Source of the DNA: Afipia felis ATCC 53690 | Lineage (GTDB): Bacteria > Pseudomonadota > Alphaproteobacteria > Rhizobiales > Xanthobacteraceae | Direction: 5' to 3' | Length of the DNA stretch: 64,000 nucleotides | NCBI RefSeq assembly: GCF_000314735.2 | Contig: NZ_KB375270.1 | Coordinates: 124,001-188,000 of the forward strand | Shown: piece after piece, positions 40,019-48,038 of the stretch | Layout of the letters: the number at the start of each line of letters is the position of its first letter | Position numbering within the stretch: position 1 is the first letter of the stretch | Notes under the pieces: generated by a model | The model's database searches: none | Seen by the model: only the letters and a program-made list of their open reading frames with translations | What the model was told of the DNA's origin: nothing | Program-made: the position numbers and the translations under genes

Positions 40019-40720
40019 TCAGATTGCTTCGCCGCGCGCATTCGCGGCCGCGTTACGGATCGCCGAAATGTTCGTCTTGTAGTGGTCGAACGTGCCGCCT
40101 TTGAAGACTGCCGATCCGGCGACGAAAGCGTTCGCGCCCGCGGCGGTGATCTGTGCTGCGTTGTCCGCCGTGACGCCGCCATCGACCATGATGTCGATCG
40201 GGCGGCCCGCGCACATCGCGCGGATCGTCGTGATCTTTTCCAGCACGGCCGGAATGAAGGACTGACCGCCGAAGCCGGGATTGACCGACATCACCAGCAC
40301 GATGTCGATGAGGTCGAGCACATACTCGATAACGTTCGCAGGCGTCGCCGGATTGAGCGCGACACCGGCCTTCTTGCCGAGTGCCCGGACCGCCTGCACC
40401 GAGCGGTGAAGGTGGGGTCCGGCTTCCGCATGCACCGTGATGTGGTCGCAGCCTGCCTTCGCGAACGCCTCGAGATAGGGGTCGCAGGGCGCGATCATCA
40501 GATGTGCGTCGAAGATCTTCTTGGTGTGCGGACGCATCGCCTTGATGATGTCCGGCCCGTAGGAAATGTTCGGCACGAAATGGCCGTCCATCACGTCCAT
40601 GTGGAGCCAGTCGGCACCCGCCATATCGACGGCGCGGACCTCTTCGCCCAGACGGGCGTAGTCGGAGGCGAGAACCGATGGCGCGATAATCAGCGGACGG
40701 TGTGCGGATGGCAGGGACAT
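40019..40720 (-). CDS. rpe: Ribulose-phosphate 3-epimerase
   Basis: A 233-aa TIM-barrel metalloenzyme that interconverts ribulose 5-phosphate and xylulose 5-phosphate. Landmarks are [18 protein letters not shown], the metal ligands in [27 protein letters not shown] and [15 protein letters not shown] 40720 ([10 protein letters not shown]) is chosen because upstream in-frame sequence is not protein-like. It may serve the pentose phosphate or Calvin cycle. No other Calvin genes are near. Confidence 0.96.
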   Translation of the reverse strand: MSLPSAHRPLIIAPSVLASDYARLGEEVRAVDMAGADWLHMDVMDGHFVPNISYGPDIIKAMRPHTKKIFDAHLMIAPCDPYLEAFAKAGCDHITVHAEAGPHLHRSVQAVRALGKKAGVALNPATPANVIEYVLDLIDIVLVMSVNPGFGGQSFIPAVLEKITTIRAMCAGRPIDIMVDGGVTADNAAQITAAGANAFVAGSAVFKGGTFDHYKTNISAIRNAAANARGEAI

Positions 40721-40963
40721 GGCACCAAGCTTGAGCGTTGAAAATGAACTGATCCGTGTCGGATGGCGTTCGCTATCACGCCTCAGGCCCCGGCGCAAAA
40801 CCTGAAGCCGGCTCAGCACGGCATTTTCTGCCGCTCGGCGGCAGCTTTTGCCGGACGAGGCGAGGGCGCTTCTCTCAAAAAATATCGATTTTCCGGGCAT
40901 TTCTCATCCGGCACGACAATTGCTGGAACTTCTGCAGGGCCGCGCATGCGCGGCGGAGGGAGT

Positions 40964-41719
40964 ATGGCCATGTATCTGGCTTTGGCAGGTGCCGCATCGA
41001 CAGCGCTCGATCTGTTGTCGTCGCTGACGTCGTCGAAATCGTCGTCGACGCAGCCGACGACTGGGGTATCCCAGGGCTCGAAGCCGTTCGTCATTTCGTC
41101 CAGCACGTCGGCGTCAGTGACGACCTCGTCTCCCGCGACATGGGGGCAGAGCGGGGCGCTTTCGCCCGATACGTGGAATGCGCTGCTCGCGGCGCAATCG
41201 CCGTCGGCGACCGCCAACTCTGCTACCTCGCCGTCGAACGCGATGAAAGATTTGTTCTCGCAGCTCGACGTCAATGGCGACGGCTCGATTTCGAAATCGG
41301 AATTCGAACAGCAGCTCGGTGCCGGCGGCACCAATGTCGCGGCGGCGGACAACGTGTTCGCCAAGCTCGACACGGACGGCGACGGCTCCGTCAGCATCAA
41401 TGAACTGACCAGCGCGCTGCAGGCCCGAAAGAGTGGCGGCAGCCATCATGCGCATGGCGGCCACGGTGGAGGCGGCGGCGGTCTGGCTGACGCCTTGTCG
41501 CAATCGATCGACGGCGCCACAACCACCACCACGACCAATTCTGACGGTTCGACCACCACCACGCTGACCTATGCCGACGGCTCGAAGGTTACCTCGACCA
41601 GTGCGGCATCCAGTGCCGGTTCGTCCAGCGCCGCGTCATCCTATAATCTGATCGAAAAACTGATCCAGTCACAGTCTCAGGCGGTCTCCAACGCTTCGAC
41701 CTCGTCTGTCAAAGTCTAG
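40964..41719 (+). CDS. EF-hand protein with Ser/Thr-rich and His/Gly-rich segments
   Basis: A 251-aa protein. Two canonical calcium-binding EF-hands are at residues 102-113 (DVNGDGSISKSE) and 136-147 (DTDGDGSVSINE). They are embedded between a Ser/Thr-rich N-terminal third and a tail rich in Thr and Ser. A HHAHGGHGGGGGG linker follows at 161-173. GGAGGG sits just before ATG 40964. There is no clear signal peptide, although residues 3-22 are mildly hydrophobic. It could be an exported calcium- or metal-binding surface protein. The role is unknown. Confidence 0.85.
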   Translation: MAMYLALAGAASTALDLLSSLTSSKSSSTQPTTGVSQGSKPFVISSSTSASVTTSSPATWGQSGALSPDTWNALLAAQSPSATANSATSPSNAMKDLFSQLDVNGDGSISKSEFEQQLGAGGTNVAAADNVFAKLDTDGDGSVSINELTSALQARKSGGSHHAHGGHGGGGGGLADALSQSIDGATTTTTTNSDGSTTTTLTYADGSKVTSTSAASSAGSSSAASSYNLIEKLIQSQSQAVSNASTSSVKV

Positions 41720-41776
41720 CGCGTAGAAAACGCGCCTAGCTCACTACCCCGTACGCACACACACGCGGTACCAGTG

Positions 41777-41813
41777 CGCCCGATGCTTACGTAGCAATAC
41801 GTGACATCGGGCG
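41777..41813 (+). terminator. Long hairpin terminator after the EF-hand gene
   Basis: CGCCCGATG (41777-41785) pairs with CATCGGGCG (41805-41813), and an inner ACGTA/TACGT stem extends it to about 14 pairs. ATTTTC follows on the plus strand. It is a probable Rho-independent terminator 58 bp past the stop. Confidence 0.7.
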
Positions 41814-41876
41814 ATTTTCATATGTCGCTAACGATGCCGTCGCGTAATCGCCGTGAGGTTTGCGTGGCGGAGTGGC

Positions 41877-43046
41877 ATGTTGCGGACGGCGTTGCTGTGC
41901 GGAAGTATGATAATGGCCGCGTTCCATCCTGCGTGGGCGGAGGATGAGTTCGTCGCTTCTTTGCGGCTGCGCGGCGGCTACGATTCCAATCCGCAGTTTT
42001 CGAACGGCAGCGGCATCGGCGGCTCCGCCTTCATCGGCACCGATGCGTCGATGGCGGCCGCTCACAAGGACGGCGATGCGAGCCTTGGGATCGCGGCGGA
42101 AGCGAGCCAGATTCAATACGCCAACCCGCAGGCGACACCGGCCCTGAACGGCAAGGTCATCATTCGCGGCATGCTGGGCAGCGACGATCTGAATGTCAGC
42201 TCGGTCACGACGATCTCCGACATCAGTACCTATAACCTGCGTTCGTCCGACCTAATCCAGTCGGTCAAGGGCGAAGCGAAAATTGGTTCATTCAAATTAT
42301 TCGCGACGGCGGAGGGAGCGCGCTCGAGCCTCAATCAGACCAACGCGATCTTTCAGGATTTTTTGCCCGAGGCGCAGCAGTATCTGCGCGGCACGCTTAT
42401 TCCCGGCGTCGCCTATGCCTGTGGAAAATTCGAGGTCGGGGCGTCGGTCAACCTGTCGATGCGGCGCTATGCGCAGGAGTTCGATGTGTTCGGTTATCGC
42501 CGTGACAATGAACGAATCCAGCCGTTCGTGTTCGCGAAATATGCCGACAAGGATTTCAGCGTCACAGGGTCGCTGTCGCAATTGCGCGGCACCTGGCACG
42601 ATCCTGATTTCAGCAACGTGAAGGCGTTGCTTTACGAGGGGCATCTTCACTGGCGCCACGATGCCTGGACGCTCGATCTGACGGCGTGGAAACGCGCCAA
42701 CGAGACCACCTTTCCAATTTCGCCGATCACGATCGATGCGGCCTATACCGGCAAGCTGTCATGGGCCGCGACGCCGCAACTGACGCTGAGTGCGGCGGCG
42801 GGTTACACCACGACGCGTTATCTCGAATCGCCGTTCGATGCGCAGACCGCGACGGTCGCGTTCGGCGGCTCCTACGATCTTGGTAACGACTATGCGCTGG
42901 GGCTGGATCTCACCTACGCACACGGCGTTCTGATTTCCGGCGACAAGGCGAGCGCCTTGATCCTGTCGTCATCGATCACGAAGAAATTTTCGCCGTTTGC
43001 AAAAGCGGCGGTGGAAAAAGATAAGAATCCCAACCGGAAAATATGA
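41877..43046 (+). CDS. Outer-membrane beta-barrel protein
   Basis: A 389-aa exported protein. The signal peptide MLRTALLCGSMIMAAFHPAWA ends near residue 21. The mature part begins LRLRGGYDSNPQF, a motif shared by putative beta-barrel porin-type proteins, and continues with alternating amphipathic strands ending near KKFSPFAKAAVEKD. ATG 41877 is favoured because GGCGGA lies five bases upstream; GTG 41853 is an alternative. Its function may be transport or adhesion, but no specific match was recognised. Confidence 0.7.
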   Translation: MLRTALLCGSMIMAAFHPAWAEDEFVASLRLRGGYDSNPQFSNGSGIGGSAFIGTDASMAAAHKDGDASLGIAAEASQIQYANPQATPALNGKVIIRGMLGSDDLNVSSVTTISDISTYNLRSSDLIQSVKGEAKIGSFKLFATAEGARSSLNQTNAIFQDFLPEAQQYLRGTLIPGVAYACGKFEVGASVNLSMRRYAQEFDVFGYRRDNERIQPFVFAKYADKDFSVTGSLSQLRGTWHDPDFSNVKALLYEGHLHWRHDAWTLDLTAWKRANETTFPISPITIDAAYTGKLSWAATPQLTLSAAAGYTTTRYLESPFDAQTATVAFGGSYDLGNDYALGLDLTYAHGVLISGDKASALILSSSITKKFSPFAKAAVEKDKNPNRKI

Positions 43047-43092
43047 GTGCGGATGGGAAACTTCCCCATCCGCGTTGTTGCAGGTGCGGAGC

Positions 43093-43350
43093 TTAGTAGC
43101 CGCAGCCGCAGCCGCCACCATGGCCGCCGCCGAGGATTCCGCCGCGACCAAGCACGGCGCCAAGGATTCCGCCCTTGCCGGTGGTGACCGCCGTGTTGAC
43201 GACGAGGGCGCTGCGGCCGCTGAGCAGGCCGAGCACGCCGCCTTTTCCGGTCAGCACGTTCGCGCCGATGCCGATGCCACCGCCCTTCGCAAAGCTCGGC
43301 GATGCAGCGAGAACGGTCGCGGTGGCGGCGAGGATCAGGATTTTCTTCAT
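43093..43350 (-). CDS. Small exported glycine-rich protein
   Basis: An 85-aa protein with a signal peptide (MKKILILAATATVLAASPSFA). The mature 64 residues are very rich in glycine, with two TGKGG(V/I)LG repeats, and end GHGGGCGCGY. ATG 43350 is the start; the frame extends further without protein-like sequence. It is convergent with the barrel gene, 46 bp away. No known family was recognised. The Cys/His/Gly tail could bind metal. The 181-bp space to the KTSC gene has no other ORF of note. Confidence 0.7.
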   Translation of the reverse strand: MKKILILAATATVLAASPSFAKGGGIGIGANVLTGKGGVLGLLSGRSALVVNTAVTTGKGGILGAVLGRGGILGGGHGGGCGCGY

Positions 43351-43531
43351 GGCGTTTGCTCCACTGTTGGACATGCACGGCATGTGCATGCGCCTCACCG
43401 TGGAGACGCAGGAGAGACGCGCCAATCGAAACAGAAAGCTAACCTTAAATCCTACGCGAAGGCGCGTAGATCGTTCAGCTTCGGCGTCACGACGCTACCA
43501 CCTCCCGTTGAGGTATCGGGAACCGAGTTTG

Positions 43532-43750
43532 TTAACTCGCCTGACGATGGGGCGCGAGGATTTCGCGATAGCCGTACTGATCGCGGATTTCCCGATTGAA
43601 AAATCCGCCGCGAGATTCGGCGTGGCTGAAGGCCGAGAACTTCTCCGGTGGTACGTCGAAATAAACATACTGGCGGCCGGACACGAACGTGACCCACAAT
43701 TCGCGATCGATCGGATCGTACATGATACGGCGGATGGCGGTCGAAGGCAT
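43532..43750 (-). CDS. KTSC domain protein
   Basis: A 72-aa protein matching the KTSC domain: a short N-terminal AIRRIMYDPIDRELWVTFVSGRQ-like core followed by YVYFDVPPEKF and the C-terminal AFSHAESRGGFFNREIRDQY. The domain occurs alone or attached to lysyl-tRNA synthetase relatives and has no defined function. It lies downstream of the nitrite reductase terminator on the same strand and is therefore probably a separate unit. Confidence 0.85.
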   Translation of the reverse strand: MPSTAIRRIMYDPIDRELWVTFVSGRQYVYFDVPPEKFSAFSHAESRGGFFNREIRDQYGYREILAPHRQAS

Positions 43751-43811
43751 GGGCGCTCTCCTCTCGGAGAGATAACGCGCCCGCTGCTGCGAAGTTCAAA
43801 GTATGCCGGTC

Positions 43812-43849
43812 AAAAAAGCCCGGCGGGAAGGTCGGATTCCCGCCGGGCT
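43812..43849 (-). terminator. Strong terminator closing the nitrite reductase operon
   Basis: A perfect 13-bp stem, AGCCCGGCGGGAA (43817-43829) with TTCCCGCCGGGCT (43837-43849), around a 7-nt loop. Read on the minus strand it is followed by TTTTTTG. It lies 23 bp after the nirK stop and marks the end of the MCO-cytochrome-nirK unit. Confidence 0.93.
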
Positions 43850-43871
43850 GTAGATCCTTCAAGGGACGCGA

Positions 43872-44822
43872 TTACAGCCTTGGAAGGATCTTGTCGCCAT
43901 GACCCATCGATGGGTCGGCCTTATTGCTGAACATGATCACCGCGATGGAACCGGAGAGGGCAGCACGCATCGAGTGGTTCACGAGAGCATAAGCGCCTTC
44001 CTTCGGCGAAATGACATCGAAGGTCGCTGCGTCGCCAGGGGCGACGGTGTAGTTCTGCATGCCCGTCAGCACGTTCTTCGGGTTGCCCGACGGATAGACG
44101 CGGTCCCAGATGCCCGCGATCGGGTGGAAGCCGGAAAATTCGTTCGGGCCGGCGTTGATGAGATAGATACGCACGCGTTCACCCGGCTTGGCTTCGAGCG
44201 TCTGCGTGGCGTTGACGTCATGTACGGGATCGTACTGGAAGGGGACGGCGTTGAAGGCGTCGTGCTGCCAGTTGTTGGCCATCATGCCTTTGACGTCTTC
44301 GGGATTGTCGAAGGTCTGGTGCTCAACCAGGATGTATTCACGATCCGCCTTTGGCATCGCGTCCGGGTCCTTCGGATCGATGATGATGGCGCCGATCATT
44401 CCGCGCGCGATGTGCTGGATCATCGGGTCGGCGCCGCAGTGATAGAAGAATGCGCCGGGATTGTCGGCGGTGAAGGTGAAGGTTTTGGTTTCGCCGGGCT
44501 TGATCGGAGCGAACGCGGTCAGCACGTCAGCGCGCGCGGCGTGGAAGTCGATGGAGTGCGAGTTCTTGTTGGCGGGGTCGTTCGTCAGCGTGAACTCGAT
44601 GGTATCGCCTTCGGTGGCGCGCACGACAGGCCCGGGAATCTGGCCGTCATAAGTCCAGCCGATGGCCTTGTGACCTTCATTGTCGATCGGCACCATCGTT
44701 TCCTTGGCCGTGAGATTGACCTTGACGGTCTTGGCCTCGGCATCGCTGGAGATGGCGCTCATGCATGTTGCCATCGCCACCACACCGCCTGCCATCAGCG
44801 CGGCCCGCAAAGTTCTGTTCAT
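43872..44822 (-). CDS. nirK: Copper-containing nitrite reductase, AniA-like
   Basis: A 316-aa periplasmic enzyme (signal peptide about 1-30) that reduces nitrite to nitric oxide. Aligned to the family, all ligands are present. Type 1 copper: H89, C129, H137, M142. Type 2 copper: H94, H128, H283. Catalytic: D92 and H233. The C-to-H spacing is eight residues, as in AniA, rather than nine as in Alcaligenes NirK, so it belongs with the class II/AniA group. GGGAG lies upstream of the MMNRT start region, and ATG 44822 has the better spacing. It is the last gene of the operon, after two cytochromes c that could be electron donors. Confidence 0.88.
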   Translation of the reverse strand: MNRTLRAALMAGGVVAMATCMSAISSDAEAKTVKVNLTAKETMVPIDNEGHKAIGWTYDGQIPGPVVRATEGDTIEFTLTNDPANKNSHSIDFHAARADVLTAFAPIKPGETKTFTFTADNPGAFFYHCGADPMIQHIARGMIGAIIIDPKDPDAMPKADREYILVEHQTFDNPEDVKGMMANNWQHDAFNAVPFQYDPVHDVNATQTLEAKPGERVRIYLINAGPNEFSGFHPIAGIWDRVYPSGNPKNVLTGMQNYTVAPGDAATFDVISPKEGAYALVNHSMRAALSGSIAVIMFSNKADPSMGHGDKILPRL

Positions 44823-44872
44823 CATATGCTCCCTTTTGTGAAACTGATTTCGTGAAGTCGTTGCGTGCAAGG

Positions 44873-45274
44873 TCACTTACCGCAATGGCAAACCGTTCTG
44901 AGGTACTTCACCATCTCGGTGATCTGCTTGTCGGAGAGAACCGCGCCCCAGGTCGGCATCAGCACCGACTTGTTGACCGCGAGGCCGCCTTCCTTGATCG
45001 CCTTGAACAGTTCGTCGTCAGGCGTGTCGCCCATGCCCTTGCTGTCGGTGTGGTCGCGCGGGCGCACGGACAGGCCAGGTAAATTGACGCCGGTGCCATT
45101 GCGCTTCAGCCCATGACACTGCGCGCAATAGATGTTGTAGACCTGCTCGATCGGCGGATCGGCGCGGCCGATGTCCGGCGTAAGAAGCAGAGCTGCGGCC
45201 GCAAGCGCGGAGGCGAGCACGAGACTTTTCCACGAGGAGAGGGCAGGAGACGGGTATTTCACGAGCGCATTCAT
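44873..45274 (-). CDS. Monoheme cytochrome c
   Basis: A 133-aa class I cytochrome c with an N-terminal hydrophobic anchor or signal (residues 15-37). The heme site is CAQCH at 50-54, and a probable axial methionine is in SVLMPTWGAVL. It overlaps the preceding diheme cytochrome by four bases (ATGA) and is 50 bp before nirK, so it is likely an electron carrier for the copper enzymes. Confidence 0.9.
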   Translation of the reverse strand: MNALVKYPSPALSSWKSLVLASALAAAALLLTPDIGRADPPIEQVYNIYCAQCHGLKRNGTGVNLPGLSVRPRDHTDSKGMGDTPDDELFKAIKEGGLAVNKSVLMPTWGAVLSDKQITEMVKYLRTVCHCGK

Positions 45275-45951
45275 TTGCTGTCTCCCCGGCCTTGTATCGA
45301 CAGGTACGCGGTGATCCGCTGGATATCCTGATCCTTCAGCGCGAGCATCGGCATCCAGACGTGCGGATCGAAGCGCTGCGGATCGATGGTGTAGGCGGCG
45401 ATGAAGTCGGGTTGCAGCCGTGCACCGGCGTTGGTGAGTTCAGGCCCCGAGAAACCGCCTTGCCCGTTTTCGCCCTGATGGCAGGTGACGCAGCCGCGCA
45501 GTTTGGTGAAGGCGAGAGCACCCATGCGCGCGCCGCCGGTGTCGCCCTTGAAAGTGCCTGCGGCCACGAGGTCGGGCGCTTTCAACGCCATCAACGCAGC
45601 AGCGGCGCTTTCGGCGGCGGCTTTCGTGAGTTTGGGATGCGGGGTGATCTTCGATGGATCCGGCACGTCGTGCTCGGGCCCTTCGATGATCGTCTTGAAA
45701 TAGGGATACCCCGCTGGGCGGATCGGCTTTGGATCCTGCAGCCAGGCCACCAGCCAGTCGGCGTTGAACTTGCTGCCGGCGTACCAGAGGTCGGGCCCCT
45801 TGCGGGACATGAGCCGCTCGAGCGACGTGTCAGTCGGCTTGGTGAGGGCGTGGCACGAGGCACAACTGGCGTCGAGTTTGTCGGCGGCCTGCGCCCCGCT
45901 GAGCAGAGCCGCGGTCAATATCGCGGTTGCCAAAGGCAGTTTGTATTTCAT
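45271..45951 (-). CDS. Diheme cytochrome c
   Basis: A 226-aa periplasmic protein with a signal peptide (MKYKLPLATAILTAALLSGAQA). The two heme sites are CASCH at 30-34 and CVTCH at 154-158, each followed by a cytochrome c fold with candidate methionines (such as HVWMPMLAL). It lies 20 bp after the multicopper oxidase gene and overlaps the next cytochrome. It probably links the quinol pool or cytochrome c pool to the copper enzymes. Confidence 0.9.
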   Translation of the reverse strand: MKYKLPLATAILTAALLSGAQAADKLDASCASCHALTKPTDTSLERLMSRKGPDLWYAGSKFNADWLVAWLQDPKPIRPAGYPYFKTIIEGPEHDVPDPSKITPHPKLTKAAAESAAAALMALKAPDLVAAGTFKGDTGGARMGALAFTKLRGCVTCHQGENGQGGFSGPELTNAGARLQPDFIAAYTIDPQRFDPHVWMPMLALKDQDIQRITAYLSIQGRGDSK

Positions 45952-45971
45952 CTTGGCTTCCTCATTCGACG

Positions 45972-47027
45972 TTACGGCGCCGGCACTCCCTTGAACGCGG
46001 AGCTTTCATGCATGCCGAGCGGCTTCTTCAGCGATTCCTCGTAGTAGAAGTCGGGCACGAATTGCTTGTTCTTCCAGCTGTAGAAGGACTGCTCCTTCAC
46101 CGGAATTTCCTCGTATTCGATGGTGGTCATCATGCCGCCCATCGGCGACTTGCCGTTCACGGTGTGGCGATCGATGTGATCGTGAACCATCCAGATGCCG
46201 GGATTGTCGGCGCGCAGGATCAGGTCGTAGCGCTCACCCGGTCCGAACAGGATGGTGTCGGCGAGATAGGGATTGGCGAGCGGCCGTCCGTCCTTGGCGT
46301 AGACCTCGAAGTCGTGGCCGTGGATGTGGATGGAGTGCAGCTCGTCGCCGGCGCCAATCAGGCGAATCCGGATGACGTCGCCCTTCTTGATGCGCAGCGG
46401 CTGCGTGTCGGGAAATGCCTTGCCGTTGACGGTGAAGAAATCCGGCTCATCGCCAGGGATGCCGCCCTGGCCGGGCTTGTTCGCCCACTGGGAGACCCAG
46501 CTGGAGAACATCATGACGTAGTCTTTGGTGACTTCCTTCTCGACGGCAGGCGGATCGATAGGATCGACGATCAGCGGCCCCCACATGCCGCGCATCGCGA
46601 CATGCTCGTTCACGTTGACGTGGCAGTGGTACCACATCGTGCCGGATGGCTCGGCCTTGAAGCGATAGGTGAAAGTCTCGCCCGGCGGAATGGCGGGCTG
46701 CGTAGTGTCTGGCACGCCGTCGTTCTTCCAGCTTCCGCGCTGAAACATGCCGTGCCAATGGATCGTGTGTGGCAGCGTGGTCTGATTTTCGACGTCGATG
46801 ACGAGATCATCGCCTTCCTTGACGTGAATCAGTGGCCCCGGCGTCTGGCCGTTGAACGAGAAGGTGTGGAAGGTTTGCTTATCCACCAGCGTGAGAATGG
46901 TGTCCTCGATCGTCATCGAGAAATGCCGGGTTTCCGCGATGGCGGGGGACATGAACATCGTCAGCCCCGAAGCGATCATTGCAGAGAGAAGGGTAGCGAT
47001 AGGCAAGCGTCGTCCGCAGGCAGTCAT
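45972..47027 (-). CDS. Two-domain multicopper oxidase, type 1 copper in domain 1
   Basis: A 351-aa exported cupredoxin protein (signal peptide about 1-31). Domain 1 has HTIHWHG (87-93) and WYHCHVN with H-C-H at 134-136 plus H142 and a following Met, so it carries the type 1 site and half of the trinuclear site. Domain 2 has HSIHIHGHD (231-239) and H282, H284, H288 but no cysteine. This pattern fits a two-domain laccase with the blue copper in domain 1 (type C). AAAGG precedes ATG 47027. It is the first gene of the nirK operon, with a -10-like TATAAA and a palindromic operator just upstream. Confidence 0.88.
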   Translation of the reverse strand: MTACGRRLPIATLLSAMIASGLTMFMSPAIAETRHFSMTIEDTILTLVDKQTFHTFSFNGQTPGPLIHVKEGDDLVIDVENQTTLPHTIHWHGMFQRGSWKNDGVPDTTQPAIPPGETFTYRFKAEPSGTMWYHCHVNVNEHVAMRGMWGPLIVDPIDPPAVEKEVTKDYVMMFSSWVSQWANKPGQGGIPGDEPDFFTVNGKAFPDTQPLRIKKGDVIRIRLIGAGDELHSIHIHGHDFEVYAKDGRPLANPYLADTILFGPGERYDLILRADNPGIWMVHDHIDRHTVNGKSPMGGMMTTIEYEEIPVKEQSFYSWKNKQFVPDFYYEESLKKPLGMHESSAFKGVPAP

Positions 47028-47038
47028 GGCGAGCCTTT

Positions 47039-47061
47039 AAGATATATTTATAATAGATGTT
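47039..47061. promoter_or_regulatory. NsrR-like operator in the MCO-nirK operon promoter
   Basis: AAGATATATTT-A-TAATAGATGTT is an 11-1-11 imperfect palindrome. The left arm differs by one base from the NsrR half-site AAGATGYATTT, and the right arm matches 8 of 11. It covers a -10-like TATAAA on the minus strand, 12 bp before the ATG of the multicopper oxidase. A repressor there would block the operon promoter. Confidence 0.55.
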
Positions 47062-47206
47062 TTATGGCGAGAGTGACAGGAAGCGCCCGGCAGGGAGAGG
47101 GTCTGCCGGGCGCTCCCTGTCAGGCCCCCGAGGATGTGGAAGGATGTTTCATAATTGATCCCCAAATCGAATTTGATGAAGGCACCCTGTCACTGTTATT
47201 GTTTCA

Positions 47207-47229
47207 AAGCAATATTTAAAATGCATCTT
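47207..47229. promoter_or_regulatory. NsrR-like operator between the MCO operon and the TPR gene
   Basis: AAGCAATATTT-A-AAATGCATCTT. The right arm is a perfect NsrR half-site and the left matches 8 of 11. It lies in the 244-bp gap between the MCO and TPR genes, about 180 bp upstream of the MCO start. No gene is visible in that gap. Confidence 0.6.
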
Positions 47230-47271
47230 TTAACAACCGGTACGATAAATATTTCGGGTCACGATGTTTCT

Positions 47272-47907
47272 TTACATTCCTGCAACGCATAGCGCTTCCA
47301 GCGCGAGTCGGCTGACGCCGACCTGCTCGGCGGCCTCGGGCATCACCTGCCACAGTCGCGCGTACCAGAGGGGGTCGTTTCCGACGGTGCGCATCAGTCC
47401 GACGAGTTTTACAAGTGCGGGCTTGGGCTTGCCGTTCTGCAGCATCCAGTGCGCCATGTAGAAGCGTGCGACCAGATCGTTCGGATTCGACTGCAGCACG
47501 CTTTCGAATTCGATGCGCGCGCGGTCGCTGATTTTCCCGCTCGCGGAAAGTGCGAGAGCCTCGCCGAGCGCTGAGCGCAGCGACGTATTGGCTTGGTCAT
47601 CTGCAACAGCTTGTTCGAGAGCTGGTACGGCGAGAGAGGGCAGGCCGCTGTCGAGCAGAACGCCGCCGAGGATGGTCCATTGCCTGGCTGGGTTCGACAG
47701 AAGGAGTTTAGGCAGATCGGGCAGTCCCCCGATGGGCTCCGGCGCAATGGTCGCAGCGCTGTTGAGCGGCGCAGTGATGCGATGTGTCGTGAGCGGAGGC
47801 AGGCGAGTCAAAGCGAGCGCCGCGATGGCTCCAATGCCAATGCCTGTCACAGAGACGGTGAGATAAAGTCGCCAGCCGGAGAAAATGCCGCGCAAGGTGA
47901 AAGTCAT
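47272..47907 (-). CDS. TPR protein, CcmH/NrfG-like (cytochrome c biogenesis type)
   Basis: A 211-aa protein with one N-terminal membrane anchor (residues about 14-36) and a periplasmic TPR-type domain. The segments LGEALALSASGKISDRARIEFESVL and VARFYMAHWMLQNGKPKPAL resemble the C-terminal domain of CcmH/CcmI and NrfG, which hold apocytochrome c for heme attachment. It lies upstream of the cytochrome-containing operon and has its own operator-like site. GAGGGAG lies six bases before ATG 47907. It may mature the adjacent cytochromes. Confidence 0.75.
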   Translation of the reverse strand: MTFTLRGIFSGWRLYLTVSVTGIGIGAIAALALTRLPPLTTHRITAPLNSAATIAPEPIGGLPDLPKLLLSNPARQWTILGGVLLDSGLPSLAVPALEQAVADDQANTSLRSALGEALALSASGKISDRARIEFESVLQSNPNDLVARFYMAHWMLQNGKPKPALVKLVGLMRTVGNDPLWYARLWQVMPEAAEQVGVSRLALEALCVAGM

Positions 47908-47953
47908 ATCCGACTCCCTCGAAAAGGAGCTTGTCTCTTACGGCTTCCGTTTT

Positions 47954-47976
47954 AAGATGTAAACAAAGTATATGTT
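47954..47976. promoter_or_regulatory. NsrR-like operator upstream of the TPR gene
   Basis: AAGATGTAAAC-A-AAGTATATGTT is an 11-1-11 imperfect palindrome with 8 of 11 matches to the NsrR half-site on each arm. It overlaps TATACT, a good -10 on the minus strand, 47 bp before the TPR gene. Confidence 0.45.
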
Positions 47977-48038
47977 ATTGAGCTCGCAAAGGGCACGAAG
48001 CAAACGTCCGGCAAACTACGATGTTGATGATCTGAATG

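Noticed and set aside
43872..47027. Full denitrification island
   Set aside because: Only the nitrite reductase step is present; no nor, nos, nap, nirV or nnrR in the window.
47140..47180. FNR/NnrR box near TTGATCCCCAAATCGAA
   Set aside because: The right half does not match ATCAA or CGCAA with four-base spacing; NsrR-like sites fit better.
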